A stretch of 64,000 bases of DNA, from positions 186,001 to 250,000 of the forward strand of contig BSDZ01000004.1 in assembly GCA_030268105.1 (NCBI GenBank), given 5' to 3'. The notes beneath the pieces were generated by a model. It did no database searches. It saw only the letters and a program-made list of their open reading frames with translations, and was not told where the DNA came from. This DNA comes from Volvox africanus (Eukaryota; Chlorophyta; Chlorophyceae; Chlamydomonadales; Volvocaceae). Made by a program: the position numbers and the translations under genes. Positions 50,201-62,771 of this stretch are shown here, in pieces; the first letter of the stretch is position 1; every line of letters begins with the position of its first letter.

Positions 50201-53200
50201 TCATTACTGCCAGAGAACGGCAGTCGCTGTGACCCCACAGTCGCCTGTAGTGCTTCCGCTACAGCATCTCCAAACGCACTTACCATACTGTGCGGATGCG
50301 GACCATGCTGTGTAACGTCTGGTTGTCGACCACCGGAACCTGCACCCAGGCGCTCAGAAAGCTGGGCGGTTGGCGATTGGGACAAGCTTATCTGCTCCAC
50401 ACCGCGCAGGAGAGGAGCCTGCGCGGATGGCTGTAAGGACGCGTCCGTCAAATCAGTGCCGCTGGGAAATTCTGCTCCGAGCGATAGGGTAGCCAATTGC
50501 TGTGAAGGTTCATCGGCCAGGCTTACGCCGGTTAAGATACCTGGGCGCTGATGTACCTGGTGCGGCGCCGACAGCAGGTTGCTCGTCTGTGCCAGACCTA
50601 AGCTGGGCATCACAGTGCCGCCTCCATGAAGCACCGGATGCGGTACTGAGCCTTGATTGTCAGCGACGTGAGCGGCCGCCTCTGGCTGCAACCTTTTCTT
50701 TGCAAGGAGGCTAATGCTCTGCCTGGTAGCTTCCATCTGCAATTTGATCGTATAATGGGGCCAATTCAGACTTTCATAGGTCTGATGGTCAAAGCGCACC
50801 CAGTGATGATGCGGCGCCTTCGCCATTCGAATCAGAGCAGACAGCTGGGTGCCACGGTTTCAACAGGACCTTAGTTACGGACGTAACACTGGGCCCGCAA
50901 TGGCTCCCAACCTAATCACTGGAATTAATCTGTATGTTTGCGATCATTCAGGCTGCTTTATGATTTTCAGGGTACACGCCCACGCCACCAGAATGTAAGG
51001 TTGACCGCCCCGGGCTGTGGCGCCGCCTACCCTGTAACCACCCTTGTAAACTGCGCCGGAACGCACCATCTGGCTCCTCTACATTCGTATAGAGACAATA
51101 TCTCACATCGTACCTGTTTGATTAGGTCCTGCAACGCAGCGGTGGTTTCGGCACCAAACAAAGCGTCTGTACCAGCAGCCAGGGCCGGCTGTCCTGTCTG
51201 GCCCTCGTGTAAGCCGGGCCACGATCCCAGTGCAGTGGTATCTCCGGAAATGGCATGCGATGGGCCCCGTACGTGTGGCGCTGATGGTGTTTGAGTGTTG
51301 ACGCACTCGGCTGCTGCCGAGGTTGCACGCCCAATACCTCCTTCTGCCTGCGTGCATTTGAACGGTTCAGAGGATTGGCAGCTGTCGGCGACCAACAGCG
51401 TCGTTGACCGCATCATTGACTTGACCGTTGTCTTGCAGCAGAAGCCGGTCGGCGGTCAGCGGATGCGTGGACGCAATATGACCGGGGAAAGCAGAACCCG
51501 ATAAGGCACTCCGCAACTGCGCAAGGTGCCGACCACGGACTATCTTCCACGGACTCTTTTCCGCAAATGGCAAAAGCCGCATGAGGACTAAAGGACATTT
51601 GACGATCTGATTAGGGACAGCTTTATTTCCGGCTTTTACCCCCGCATGCCGGTTTCAATGTTACACCGGGCTCACAGGATCCCGGACCTGCAACAGGGTA
51701 TTGACCAGATCTGCCAGCCGTGTCACAGCGTCATGAAGCGTCTTCGACGCACCGGCACCCGCCAGCAGCATCTGCAGGCCCGCCTGAGCACCTGCAGCGT
51801 ACAGAGGGGGGCCGTAATTGACAAATAACATAGATTTGGCCGCCATGCACAGAACTAACGTTCCATGAACAATTTGCCACTAGTGCATATTGAGCGGTAC
51901 ATACTCCATCCTAAAGCTCCATACAGTTAGTCGCGGAGCTTGTCGCTTAAGTCGTGGCTCCTAATTGCACCTTATCCGGGTCTCACACCTGCCGCCTGCT
52001 TCAAGAGATGCTGCAGCTGCCCCACCGCTGCATGCACGGCTGCAGAATCCACGTGTTGTGCTGCAGCCGTTGCTTGCGGTGGCGATGCAGTCCCTGGAAC
52101 GGCACCTCTCCACGCGGCAATTGGGGAATCTGTGTTCACCACGGCAGCCACCGGTTTCTGGTTGTCCCAGCGGCGCCGCTGCTTGCGGGTGCCGCCGTGG
52201 CCCTGGCGACCCAGGCGCGCCAACGAAGCTTGCAGCGCCTGAGCCTGGCAGGGAATGGGCAGGTGTACGGCGCGCAGGATATGGGGAGCCGGACCGAGGT
52301 CGAATGCAGCTTTCGGAACCAGCATTTTCCTGCAAGTCCTGAGCGGAGGCTGCAAAACGTTAAGGTTCCGCGTGCTAGAACCATCACAGTTCCACACCCT
52401 GCACCCATAAGCATGGCAACACAGGCGTGTCTATAGTGCCTGTGCTGGGATAAGTGACGCATGAGCGCAGTGTATAGTAACCCTAACCTCCTCATGCCGG
52501 TTTCCCTCCGAAGCATAAGGTGACGCCATATGGACTTATGAATCCCCAGTGGTGCTTCTCCCGGATGTGGCGGCATCATACTAGCTCGACAATATCGCCA
52601 TTTGATGCCTACCTGCTGCAACAGAGCTTGTAGCTGATGCTCCATCGCCGCAGAGCCGCGCCGGTTTCCCACCCGAACACCGCTATAATCGTTGCTGCCA
52701 TCTGCACAGCTCGTACTCGCCTCAACATCCTCGCTGCTCCAGAAGGCCCCTTCTCCCTTCCCCATTCGCTGTCCGGCGTTTACCCCCCGGCCTTCCGAGA
52801 CGGGGTAGTCTCCGGGAGCAGAGCTCGGCCGTGCGCCATCAGGCCGCCGGTCTTGCACCTGTCCACCAAGGAGGCGCACCTCCGCGGCCAAATGATGTGG
52901 ATGTGAGGGGTCGCCGTCATTGCTGGCTCTAGCTACCGCCGCCACGGCTGCGGCGCCCACAGCAACCGCTGCCGCCGCCGCTGCTGCTGCCAGGCTGGGA
53001 TTCCCTGGACCTCTAACATGGGTGGCGCGCCCCAGATCTCTGCCTTGGCTGAAGCTCGGGCTCCGATAGTCAAGATCATTTCCAGCGCACAATGTTTTGG
53101 TGCCTCCGCCCTCACCAGCCATCGTTCGGCGGACGTGACTGCTGCGACTGCAACCGCTGTGGTCAGGGCTTCTAGGCGACTTTATCGCCACTACTGCCGT

Positions 53201-56200
53201 CATCTCCTCCTCGGCGGAGCGCACGTTAACTTTGTACATCGAGGATTCCGCAATGTCGCCCGCGGCATGCTCCGCAATGCCCAAGGGATTAGCGTCCAGG
53301 GGGTCCCTAGCCACCGCTAGCAGGGGTGGTGGCGGCGGGGGGGGTTCTTTCGCAAAAACTAGCACCCCGAAATCGGACTGTTCAGGAAGGACCGCCGGTC
53401 TCCGGAAGCGAGGGCAGCCGCGGGGAGGACGGTACCTGCCCGGATAATGCAACAGCAGCTTCAAGGTGCTAGGTTAGGGCAATTACACTACGCACGGGCG
53501 GGCCACAACTGAGTAAGCGCCTTCCAGGGTGAATCGTTCCCGTTACTGCCAGTCCATATTATTGATAAGGGTACGTCGTGCATGGCCTGGTGCATTAGGC
53601 AGCAGCGTATTACCAGACCGTCTACTGCGGTGCCGCAGTGTCGTGTGGGCCCGGGACGATTAAGTTCCAAGGTTGCCGCTATTAGCATCTCTAAGCACAT
53701 ACAAGCATTTCAAGCCAACTATCTTAACAAGCTACGTAACCGCTAAAACAGGTTTTCAAGGGTACATGGAATATACCCAAGGCTGGGCCACCAGCGCCAA
53801 GGCGAAAAGCCCTTGAGCCCGAATACATTTCACAGCAGTCACCTTTGGGGCCACCCAAGACTGACACGGACGGCGTCTTGCCGCTGGAAGCGCCGCGACG
53901 GCGACGCCGCCATTGCCAAGGGGCCATCGCCACATGAGCGTATGTTGTTCATGCCGCCGGTAGCAGCTGCCCGGGGGCGTACTGTTAAGGCAGTCGATCG
54001 AGCTGGTCTTGACGCGGCTGTCGGTGCACGGCTGCCCGGGGCCCCTGGACCGGCAACCCCTTCGTATTCCTCCGCATCACCAGGACCCCTGCCTCTTCCG
54101 CTGGCCGTGGCACCGGCTCCCATCCCTGCGTCATCTGAGATCCACCAAGCTGACCCGCAGGCGCGGCGGGCCCCTGAGGGACTAGCGAGTCGGGGCGGGC
54201 TGGGTCCGCACCGAGGAGCGAGCATCGGCGCCTCCGGTGCTGCCACCGGATGTCCTTCTCCGGCACTCGAGCTGGACGTGCGGGTTCTTCGCGGAGAGGG
54301 GCCCCGTGATGGGCATCGCCAAGGTGGCCGTGCCAGTTGCTGCTGCTGCTGTCGGCCTGAAACTGCAGGTGATGTCTCTCGCAGCGGCACGCGGAGCTCC
54401 CGTGCAGCTGCAGCTGTGTTGCCAGGCCGGCCGCGTGGCGGCGGGCGGAGCCTTGCCGGGTCTGCGATCCTGGTTGTGTCATCGAGCGGTACGCGGGGGC
54501 TCTTGCTGGGGAAGAGCGTGGGCATATCTGCGGCGGGGGGAAGATGGGTGTCCGCGATGGGTGCCAGCGGCAGCGGATGCATCACATAGTAGGGTCCAGA
54601 GTTTCAATGCACGAGGCTTCCTTTGGCAGTGGCTTGGCAAGTCCACACGGGAGACACGCGCGATAACACGTATTTTACATCCCACGGCTGCAACATGAGC
54701 TTGCACGCGCGCTTGGCATTTAGAAACGCCATTTGAAATTTGAACTACGATTCTTGAGTTTTAACTGCCAGGCCTCGGTGCACCGCCGATGGCCCTCATC
54801 GTCATGGATCACGGCCCATTAGCACCAGTTTGCTCACATCCTGCATTTGCGGTCATAAGCACCTGACAATATGGCATCTTGTCGCTTACAGCTTCGATCG
54901 CCCCCCTGGATCCCAACCAGTGAACCCTGGGTGTGGGCAAGACTCACACACTGGGTGTGGGCATCAAGCTGCGTATACGGGCTTACTGGCTTCCATGCAC
55001 GTGCAGACCTCTGAGACCCTTGCCACAATAGTTGCCAGTGTGAGGCGTACAGCGCAACTCTCACCATCTTCTTCGGGACGTTTAGCGGGAGCAGCTGCTG
55101 GGGGATGCTCGCGCCACTTGGCCTCGCGATGCAGTGCCGCGGAACCTAGACCTTCTGGGCCAACCGCTTCATGCGCAGAGTACCGGGAGCAGCTGGTGGG
55201 CATAGGGTCCCCCGCTCGGGCCCTGCTCACGCCCTGCGTTCTGTCGCTGCCTCCCACGGCGCTGCCATAGTCACCATCCTCTTCATCTTTGTGCGTTGGC
55301 CAGCCATCGCTGTTGCTGCGTCGGGCACCATGGACGCGGATTTCCACTTGGAAGTCATCCCGGTCGCCGCCGCCTCTGTTACCGTCATCGAAAGCCCCGC
55401 TGAAGCTAAAGGCATCCCCGCTGGCGTCGTCATCATCTAAAGCCGGAAGTGTAGGATCCCATGTGACGGAAGATGTCTCCCCCGTGACCTGGTACACGGG
55501 CAGCTGACACCCTGACGCCAGCACAGGCGCAGGAGATTCTCCGAGCGTCATGCTAATGGAGGACCGTTCTCTTGTGACGCCGCGGCAGCGCATGGCTGAC
55601 TCGTCATCGATACCGTAGCTATATTTGTACTCATCATACACACTTCCTGCACCAACCTCATCATCTGCGCTGCGCCTGCGAATGGCGATGGCAACTGCAG
55701 CTTGCTCAAGAGGTCTTTCACTGCGTTTACTGGGTGGCCCCGGGCGGTGTCCAGGAAGCTGTGGAAAATTGGAAATGGTGGACCGCTCCATAGCGGAACT
55801 GCACCGCACCACTGCCGCAGCTGCTGATGGTGGTACTCTCGACATGGTCTTGTCCGCATTACCCTTGCGCGCCCATGCTGTTGCTTGCCCAGCATCAGAT
55901 CCTGCAGCAGACGTTCGAGCATCGGCAGCAAGTCCAGCACCCTCCCATACCCCAGCTGTGCGCCTGGCCACGGACTGGATCCTTAAGGGAGCTTCCGTCA
56001 GGCCAGACAAGCTGGGCTCCCTTTGGTACTCCACCTGCCGATCAATGTCGTCGTCTGGTGTGGGCTGCTGGTCAGACTGCCTCGTTGCTGCATCAGCCTC
56101 GTTGCCACCCCAGTAGTCACTGGAACGCGCCCCAGCCACGGATGCAGCGGAGCGGACCAGGCCGCCGCTGTGCTCGCTGGCCATGGATGCGGATGTAATT

Positions 56201-58910
56201 GCATGCCGCTGGTGAGGTGTGTTTCCCCGCCGTAGGCGGTATGGTCGAACCGGCAGCACAGCCTGGACTCCTGATAACTGCCCTGGCCAATCGTCCGCAT
56301 CTGAAGGATCTGCTTCGCCTGCCGACGGCATGGACAGCTGCGCCACTGCGGCGATGGCAGCTTGGAAAGCGGCACGGACTGCAGGGAATTTATCGTGCCG
56401 GATGGGCTCCAATGCCTGCCGGAAAAACCCAGTGGCAGTGGCGATAATAATGACATTTACGGCAGGATATTACTGTGTTAGTTTGGTACATCATGCTGGC
56501 TGAGGGGATTTAGGTGGCAGCAATAGAAAATACCGTTAGACCGGTATCGCTCAAGCCCATTGAAATATAAGCGCAGGGATGGGACAAATTCGCACCTGCA
56601 GTAGAAACTCCCGGTGGTGCGGCCCCGACATGAAGGCCACAGCGCCGCCATCCGGCTCTAACTCCTCATCCGCTAGCTGCGCCAGCCACGTGAGCACGCG
56701 GATCAGATTGGCTGCCTCCCGCCGCACCTAAGGCAGCGCAGAGGTATCGGGATAAAAGGATCAAGGGTAAGGAAATGTCGCTTATCCTATAATGTTGTAT
56801 TTGTTGGAAGAACGGACGTTCGTCGACAGACTGAGTAAAACAGACAGACACACCAACAGGCAAGCAGAGACACCAGCAAAGTTAAGAAATATTGTGGGAT
56901 TGCAAAGGATGTGAAAAACTGGCTGTGGCAAGGGGTAGCAGCTCCTTTTGCCACGGTGTTTATTGAAGAATTAGACAATTATAGATGCCAAATTCGTCGG
57001 ACGGCGTGCGCCCGTTAGTGAAGCATGTGACCTTATCACCTGCCAGTCATCCGTGCAGTCAAGCCCTGCCGTGGCTGCCAGCAGCATCCGCTTGGCTGCA
57101 TCCGCGTCCAACGCGGGGCCCAGAACCTGGCCAATTCAGTAGGCAAGGGTTGATGGGAAAACGGAAATGAGTTCGACAATTCAATACCGCCACATGTACA
57201 TGTCATGGTCATCTTGCTGGAGACAAGCGCTCTGACCGATAGAGACACTATAGCTATGTGCGTTAGTCGCCACAGCCCTGTCCAGTACTTTTGCGAGCGG
57301 GGCGTTCAGGTGCCTCTTGTGCTGTTTTCCAGCTAGAAAGACAAAACACCTATTATCAGCATGCTTACCAACGCCGCAAGTCGTGCCAGATGCACCAAAC
57401 CTTACTATGCACCGGACCCGTGGACCGAAGTACGGGTTGCGCATTTGCATTCCGTGCATTCCGTGCCGTGTCCCGTGAATGCGCATAATGTCGCACAGCG
57501 TCAGGCCGTGACGTCATCTGGGATTAGGGTCCTGAGCTGCAATATCCCCCTTGTGGCCTCCGGCACGCTTGTGGATTGAACGCGGTTGCTTTGTTACGAC
57601 GACTCGGCAACACGATCCCATTGATCCTTCCAAATGCACACGCCATGCGCCATGGCATCCCGGCCCCGACCGGTAAGGCTGCTCGCCGGGACCATACCTG
57701 CACACAGGTGGCAAACAACTGTAGCATACCCGCAGTCCGCAGCGGTACGCTTACGCCGCCCAGAAGTGAAAAGGTCCAACCTAACAACCGCTGCAACACT
57801 TCTGCGATGGGGCCCCGGGTGCTAAGCCCCCCACCCGGCACGGTCCTGTCCACAGGTCCCCGCCCCAATGACTCCACCAGCGGCACCAACACGGCACAGG
57901 AAGCTGCCATAGCCTCGCGCTCCGGCGCCCTGCAAATAGCGAATGCAATATACCCGGTCGGAGGCTCACCAAGGGCTTGCCGAGAACCCATGCGCCTGCT
58001 AGACCGAAAGCCACCAGATGCAAGCCACCAGATTACATGGTGGAATAGGGAAATGCAGCCCCACAACATCGAGGCATGTGGTGCAAGCTGTGCTGCCAAG
58101 GCGGCGGGATGCCGGTGCTGCAAGATTTCATGCCTTGCAGCCCTGGCAGCTCAGCAATTTGGGCATTCCCATGAATCTCCAGGCCCCGATGCCAGCGCTA
58201 CCCTCATCTCATCCGCAGCATCTCACCGGCACGCCACCCGCAACAGCGGTAGAAGAACGTTATTCAGCACCCAGGATGGGTCGGCTACGAAAGGCAGCCA
58301 TGCGTCCACTACCGGCACAACACCCGTGCTTCCTCGTGGCATTGGGCTGCTGCTGGGCCTGTCTGGCTGCTGGTATATGTCTCCCTGTCGGGCGCGCACG
58401 GCAGTATGCTTTCCATCTTCCCTGGGGCTGCCTAATGATGTACCGTGCACGGCAGTGAACGCCGAAGCCTCTGACATTGCAGCCGCCAGGGCCTGGCCCA
58501 GTCGGTTCCCCAGAGTGACAAGGTCATCCAGGTTGGTAGAGTGCTGTTGGCGCTTGATGTAAGCGGCAATGCTGGGCATAGCCTGCGGCAGGGCTCGCAC
58601 TGGGCTCAAGTGACCTTGGGTCACCAATAGATACGACAGGAGAACAATGCGGTTGCTTGCCGCGGAACGGCTACACCGATCCAGTCCTGCATGGAAAAAG
58701 GGGGTGATGGCAGGGCAGGAGTTCAGGGGATTGCAAGACGGCATGCCACAGTCCTGACGCACCTGAGACAAGCCCTCGCACTACCACGCCTGCTTGCTGG
58801 AAGGTCTGTAGCTTTTCAATTATCATCTTTATTGAGTAATGACCCTGGCTGCTGAGGTCCCGGTCCTCCAAAGACAGCAGCGCAGTGCGTAAGCGGGTCT
58901 TGATATCCAT
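47280..58910 (-). CDS. Very large TORTIFOLIA1/SPIRAL2-like TOG/HEAT microtubule-associated protein
   Basis: Minus-strand exons: 58910-58763, 58686-58227, 58142-57698, 57126-57040, 56727-56596, 56415-54987, 54527-53843, 53435-52613, 52349-51989, 51791-51688, about 51420-51114, 50844-48433, 48212-48047, 47956-47280 (TAG); roughly 2,740 residues. Phases agree at all joins except the 5' edge of the 51114 exon, which is unresolved. The N-terminal helical repeats fit the TOR1/SPR2 TOG array: MDIKTRLRTALLSLEDRDL, LLAATAGLDCTDDWQVRREA, ALEPIRHDKFPAVRAAFQAA. In plants these proteins bind microtubules and regulate minus ends and severing. The remaining ~2,000 residues are Ala/Ser/Pro-rich, probably disordered, with small helical islands (AVGQLQHLLKQAA, LHDAVTRLADLVNTLL, HHHWVRFDHQTYESLNWPHY). 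Plant members are under about 900 residues. The join into the low-complexity half rests on matching phase; two separate genes remain possible but no stop or start forces this. Confidence 0.7.
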
Positions 58911-58999
58911 TTTGTGGCTTAACAGGTGCGCTTAAGATAATATAACATATTTCCATCATGCTATTTGCTTTGTCTTAAACGTATGCGTGAGACCGTTAC

Positions 59000-59090
59000 C
59001 TCGTCGGTCAGTAACCACCGTCGACTGTCCTTTGGACCCGCGGTCCAGAAGGCCAGAATGGCCATGGCCATGTAATTACCGCACGTAAAC
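59000..59090 (-). other. Isolated exon-like segment upstream of the TOR1-like gene
   Basis: The minus strand has a ctctcag acceptor, 30 open codons (GNYMAMAILAFWTAGPKDSR) and a gtaacg donor. It is 90 bp from the TOR1-like ATG but would join it out of frame, so it may be a 5'-UTR exon with an upstream ORF, or part of an unseen gene. Confidence 0.25.
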
Positions 59091-62000
59091 CTGAGAGTGA
59101 CTATGTCATACGCATGAATTTGCATTACCTCAGCAAAGCTCAGCTGTCGGAAGCAGTACAGTACCTGGAACCAAAACCGGATTACTCGATATTTCAGACA
59201 TGTCAAGTCTGGGCGATTGCACGCAGTACCACTCTGGACTGGTGGTTATCCATCAGACGAAGTGTTAAAGACGGCAAGTGGGTACATTCGAAGATGGAAT
59301 GTTGTTACTTGTATTGCCTTTACCTCAATGCATTCCTCCAATAAGTTAGAAAACAAATATACAGTTCAGTGTTTTGCTCTTTAACTTCAAGCATATGCCA
59401 CCTTGGTGGGCCCAACGACTTTCATTCCACACGTCCACCAGCCAGTCAGGTTCCCCACAGCTTGCGTGAGGAGCTTATCCAAAGAGGCTAGATGACGACG
59501 TAGCCTCGCGGCTGAACTAGTTACATATCCTGGCTTTTCGTGAATGTTTGGACGCGCAACTTTGGAAGCACTGGAGTCTATGGCATGCCTTGAAGGGCTG
59601 CTGACACACGGATTGCAAGAAGTAACGGGATTACTGGCCGCGTGCGCGAGGATGCTTGCCTGAGATATCATTGCATAGGCAGCTTTTGCGCTGTTTGCGG
59701 TGCTCCCCAAACCTGTATGGCCTTGCATTCCTACATGCGTCGCAAGTCTTTGCCAATGTATGCATGTTCATTCCGATCGCGTCTTGCTGGATTCGAGGCG
59801 GCGAGACATGACAAGTACATCCTTATGCTAGTGCCTGGGGACACCACATCGTCCCATGTGGTGCTCCGGGACCCATGGGACGATATGGTGTCCGTCTTGA
59901 TTTCGTAATAGGATGTAGTATATGCAATTGTTACAGGGCATGCTGTATTCTAGAATAAGTTCTTTGAATGTCTCTCCGGTATTGATTGCAGCTAATGAGG
60001 CAAATGAAGTTTGCTGTTGCTTGAAGCTTTCATGAACAGCAGCGGAAGAACTCATGAACGACACCTAAGAGGCCCAGAGTTTTCAGGGCGGAATGGGATA
60101 CAAGCATGATACTGCCCTTCGATGTACTGCCACGCACCGCGCCATCTGAAGCCTTTAACCTCCCAATGAGACTTGCAATCCACCATATGACCTGTGAGTA
60201 TATGACCTGCAACTACGCCATATTTAAGGATCCTCCTACCAAACCCTAAAGTTTCAGACGGGTGATTACGTAATGTGCAATCCCCTAGTCGCGCCGTCAG
60301 ATTCTGCTGGACACTGATGGGGAGCGCCCAACCCAAGAGGTTGAAGTCTATTGAGGGTCTCTATATGTATGCGGGTACCCTTGTAGAAGGGAGAAGGAGG
60401 GCTCCGTTCAGGTTAGTGGACCATTGGTGAGGAACGCCACCCTGAAACCTCTATACACGTATGTGTGTATTGGGCCAATTTCTGAATTCCGGGGGGCCGT
60501 CAGGAAGCACGTGATTTGCTCGTAGTAATGCACAGCCGAACGGCGCGCTGGAGTTCACTCGTCTCTAAACAAACAACCATCTACGGTAGGGAAGGCATGA
60601 TGCGATAACGGGCTGGACTTAACTTAACCCCACGACCTAGGGGATTTCCCACAAATTAATTGACGGCATCTGCTGCACCACCACATACATATCTGTCCCG
60701 TCAAATGGCACAATTATTTTCAGGTGAACTGACATGGAATTGCAGTTATGAATTACCATCTCATGGAATATACTCTCCAGGTTAAGATTGCGATGTCGCA
60801 AAGCGTATCACCAATATGCACCAAAATGGCCGCTCATCGTCCATCCCAATTGCACTAAGTGTGTGAGACCTAGAGAAGGGCCACCACACCCTAGGATGAA
60901 CCAGAGATGCCACCGTCGAGAACATGATTAGACGATGTGCAACCCACACGTACCTCGGTTATCAGCGGTTGTCCTAAGGGGCGTTATGGCTATAACTTCC
61001 TCTTTCCCCCTGCCCCTTGTCCCTGGTACGGCCCATTACGATGCTATCAATAAAAAGATAAAGGTACCAAAAGAACAAATTGGTGTGTGGAGTTGCCTTG
61101 ACACAGGAGAGACACACCTCAGCTGGGGGCGTGCCATGAAACTGCACAAAGCTTCAAATCGGGGACGTTGTGCCGAATAGCAGCCAAGACAGCAAGATAC
61201 CATAGGGAACTGATGTCAATGACACTTTGGCCCGCTGGGGTTTACATAACGGGGTTGCCCGCGGCGTGTCTGTCTGGGGGAACTCCTGACAATAACCAGG
61301 CCATAACATTGGCCAGGAACGCGTGATCGGAAGGGACTAGTCACCAATTAATGATGAAACTGGATGAAATCCATAAAACCCTAAGTGAAACGAGGCGCGC
61401 CCAGAAGTCCATAACAATACTCGAGCTGATCTAGACAAGCTGCAGTCGTGACAGAGGTCTGCCTGCGACTTGCACGTGATACATGTGATATAGGAGGCTT
61501 GACGTTGAAAGGCCGTGAAACCTCATCTCCAACCAGTAGCACCCGGGGCTTTCCAAAATGAAATGACCTTGCGACAAACAGAACCCAAACAACTGATGGT
61601 AACACAATCTCTGCCTAACAATCTCCGGTATGTAGGACAGCGGGTCGCCATGGCAGATCCTTTCGATTCATACCAGCCGGTGTGCCTGGCCACCTCCGGT
61701 TCCAGCTCCCAAGTAGGCCACGGCAAATATTCAAAATCATCTGTCCTGAGCCAAGGATAGCGACCTGCAGTAGCATCAGCAACACGCTAGCCCAGCTGGT
61801 TGGAAGCCTGGGCAGTAACTGAACTCCGCTGCTTTGTACCTCATTGTGGGCCCCCCTGTTCAGACGGGCCGCTCCTTCCAATCGCTTTTATTTTTTTTAT
61901 ACAACAGAAATCGTTATATGTTATGAACAATTTTAGGGTAGGCAAAATCGAACGACACGTGGCCCTGAACAGCACTCTATACCTGTGATTCAATTAACGG

Positions 62001-62771
62001 CCTCCAGCGGTGTCCTCACGCAACACCGCAAAGCTGGTGTTACCGCCTGGTGATGAGGCCTTTGGGTGTTTTTGCACATTGTGGGTATGCGAAGGACTGA
62101 TGAGGATGAGCTCAAACGGCGTTGTGACACACAAGAGAACGCGTTTCCATCGTGCGCATACAAAGTGCGTCCGATTGCAATCTTGCAGTGCAAGCCATGG
62201 GGACGTGAACCTTAGTTGGCCATTAGTCAGCAACCTAGAGGACACGCGAAGCAACGTAGTACATTACTCCAAGGCGTTCCTCTGAAACACGCTTGTGCTT
62301 AGAGGCCCAAATTTCGTAATTCCTGCAAGAGTAATAATGCCAGCACAAGTGCAAGGCCTGGAATCACACCGTAAAAATTGTCCAATATATTTTCCGTTGG
62401 CAAAACGCCGTATTCCCGAAAAGGAAAATCGAGTAAACTATCATCTAAGACCAGGACCAGCGAACACATCGGAAGTTATGAGCAGGCCCCAGCAAGACAT
62501 GGGAAGACCTTATGACGCGCACCACAACCTCACAATTAAGCACGCTAGCATCCTTTCTCATCTCATCACGAAGGGGACTGTGCACATTGCACAGCGGTAA
62601 AAGGTAGCAGGCTCAAGTGCCCCCGGTCATCAATGAAATGACGCCCCCTTTCTCCAGCCAGGTCGCTCATCCCCAACTCAAACATACAGGAGCCTCAACA
62701 CCTTGTTGAGGTCCGGCGCTATCACGAAGCGAAGCCATCGTACATGATATCAAATGTCTTTAAGAACGCCA
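59091..62771. other. 3.7-kb region without a recognised gene
   Basis: It lies between the 5' end of the TOR1-like gene and the 3' end of the GTPase gene, both on the minus strand. Open frames of up to about 113 codons (59387-59728 minus) show no known motif or convincing splice pairing. Confidence 0.4.

Noticed and set aside
53813..54589. Plus-strand open frame of 258 codons
   Set aside because: Antisense to the phase-matched exon 53843-54527; its composition is low-complexity only.
57576..58562. Plus-strand open frame of 328 codons
   Set aside because: It lies antisense to well-supported TOR1-like exons (57698-58142, 58227-58686) and shows no motif; it is a GC-driven shadow.
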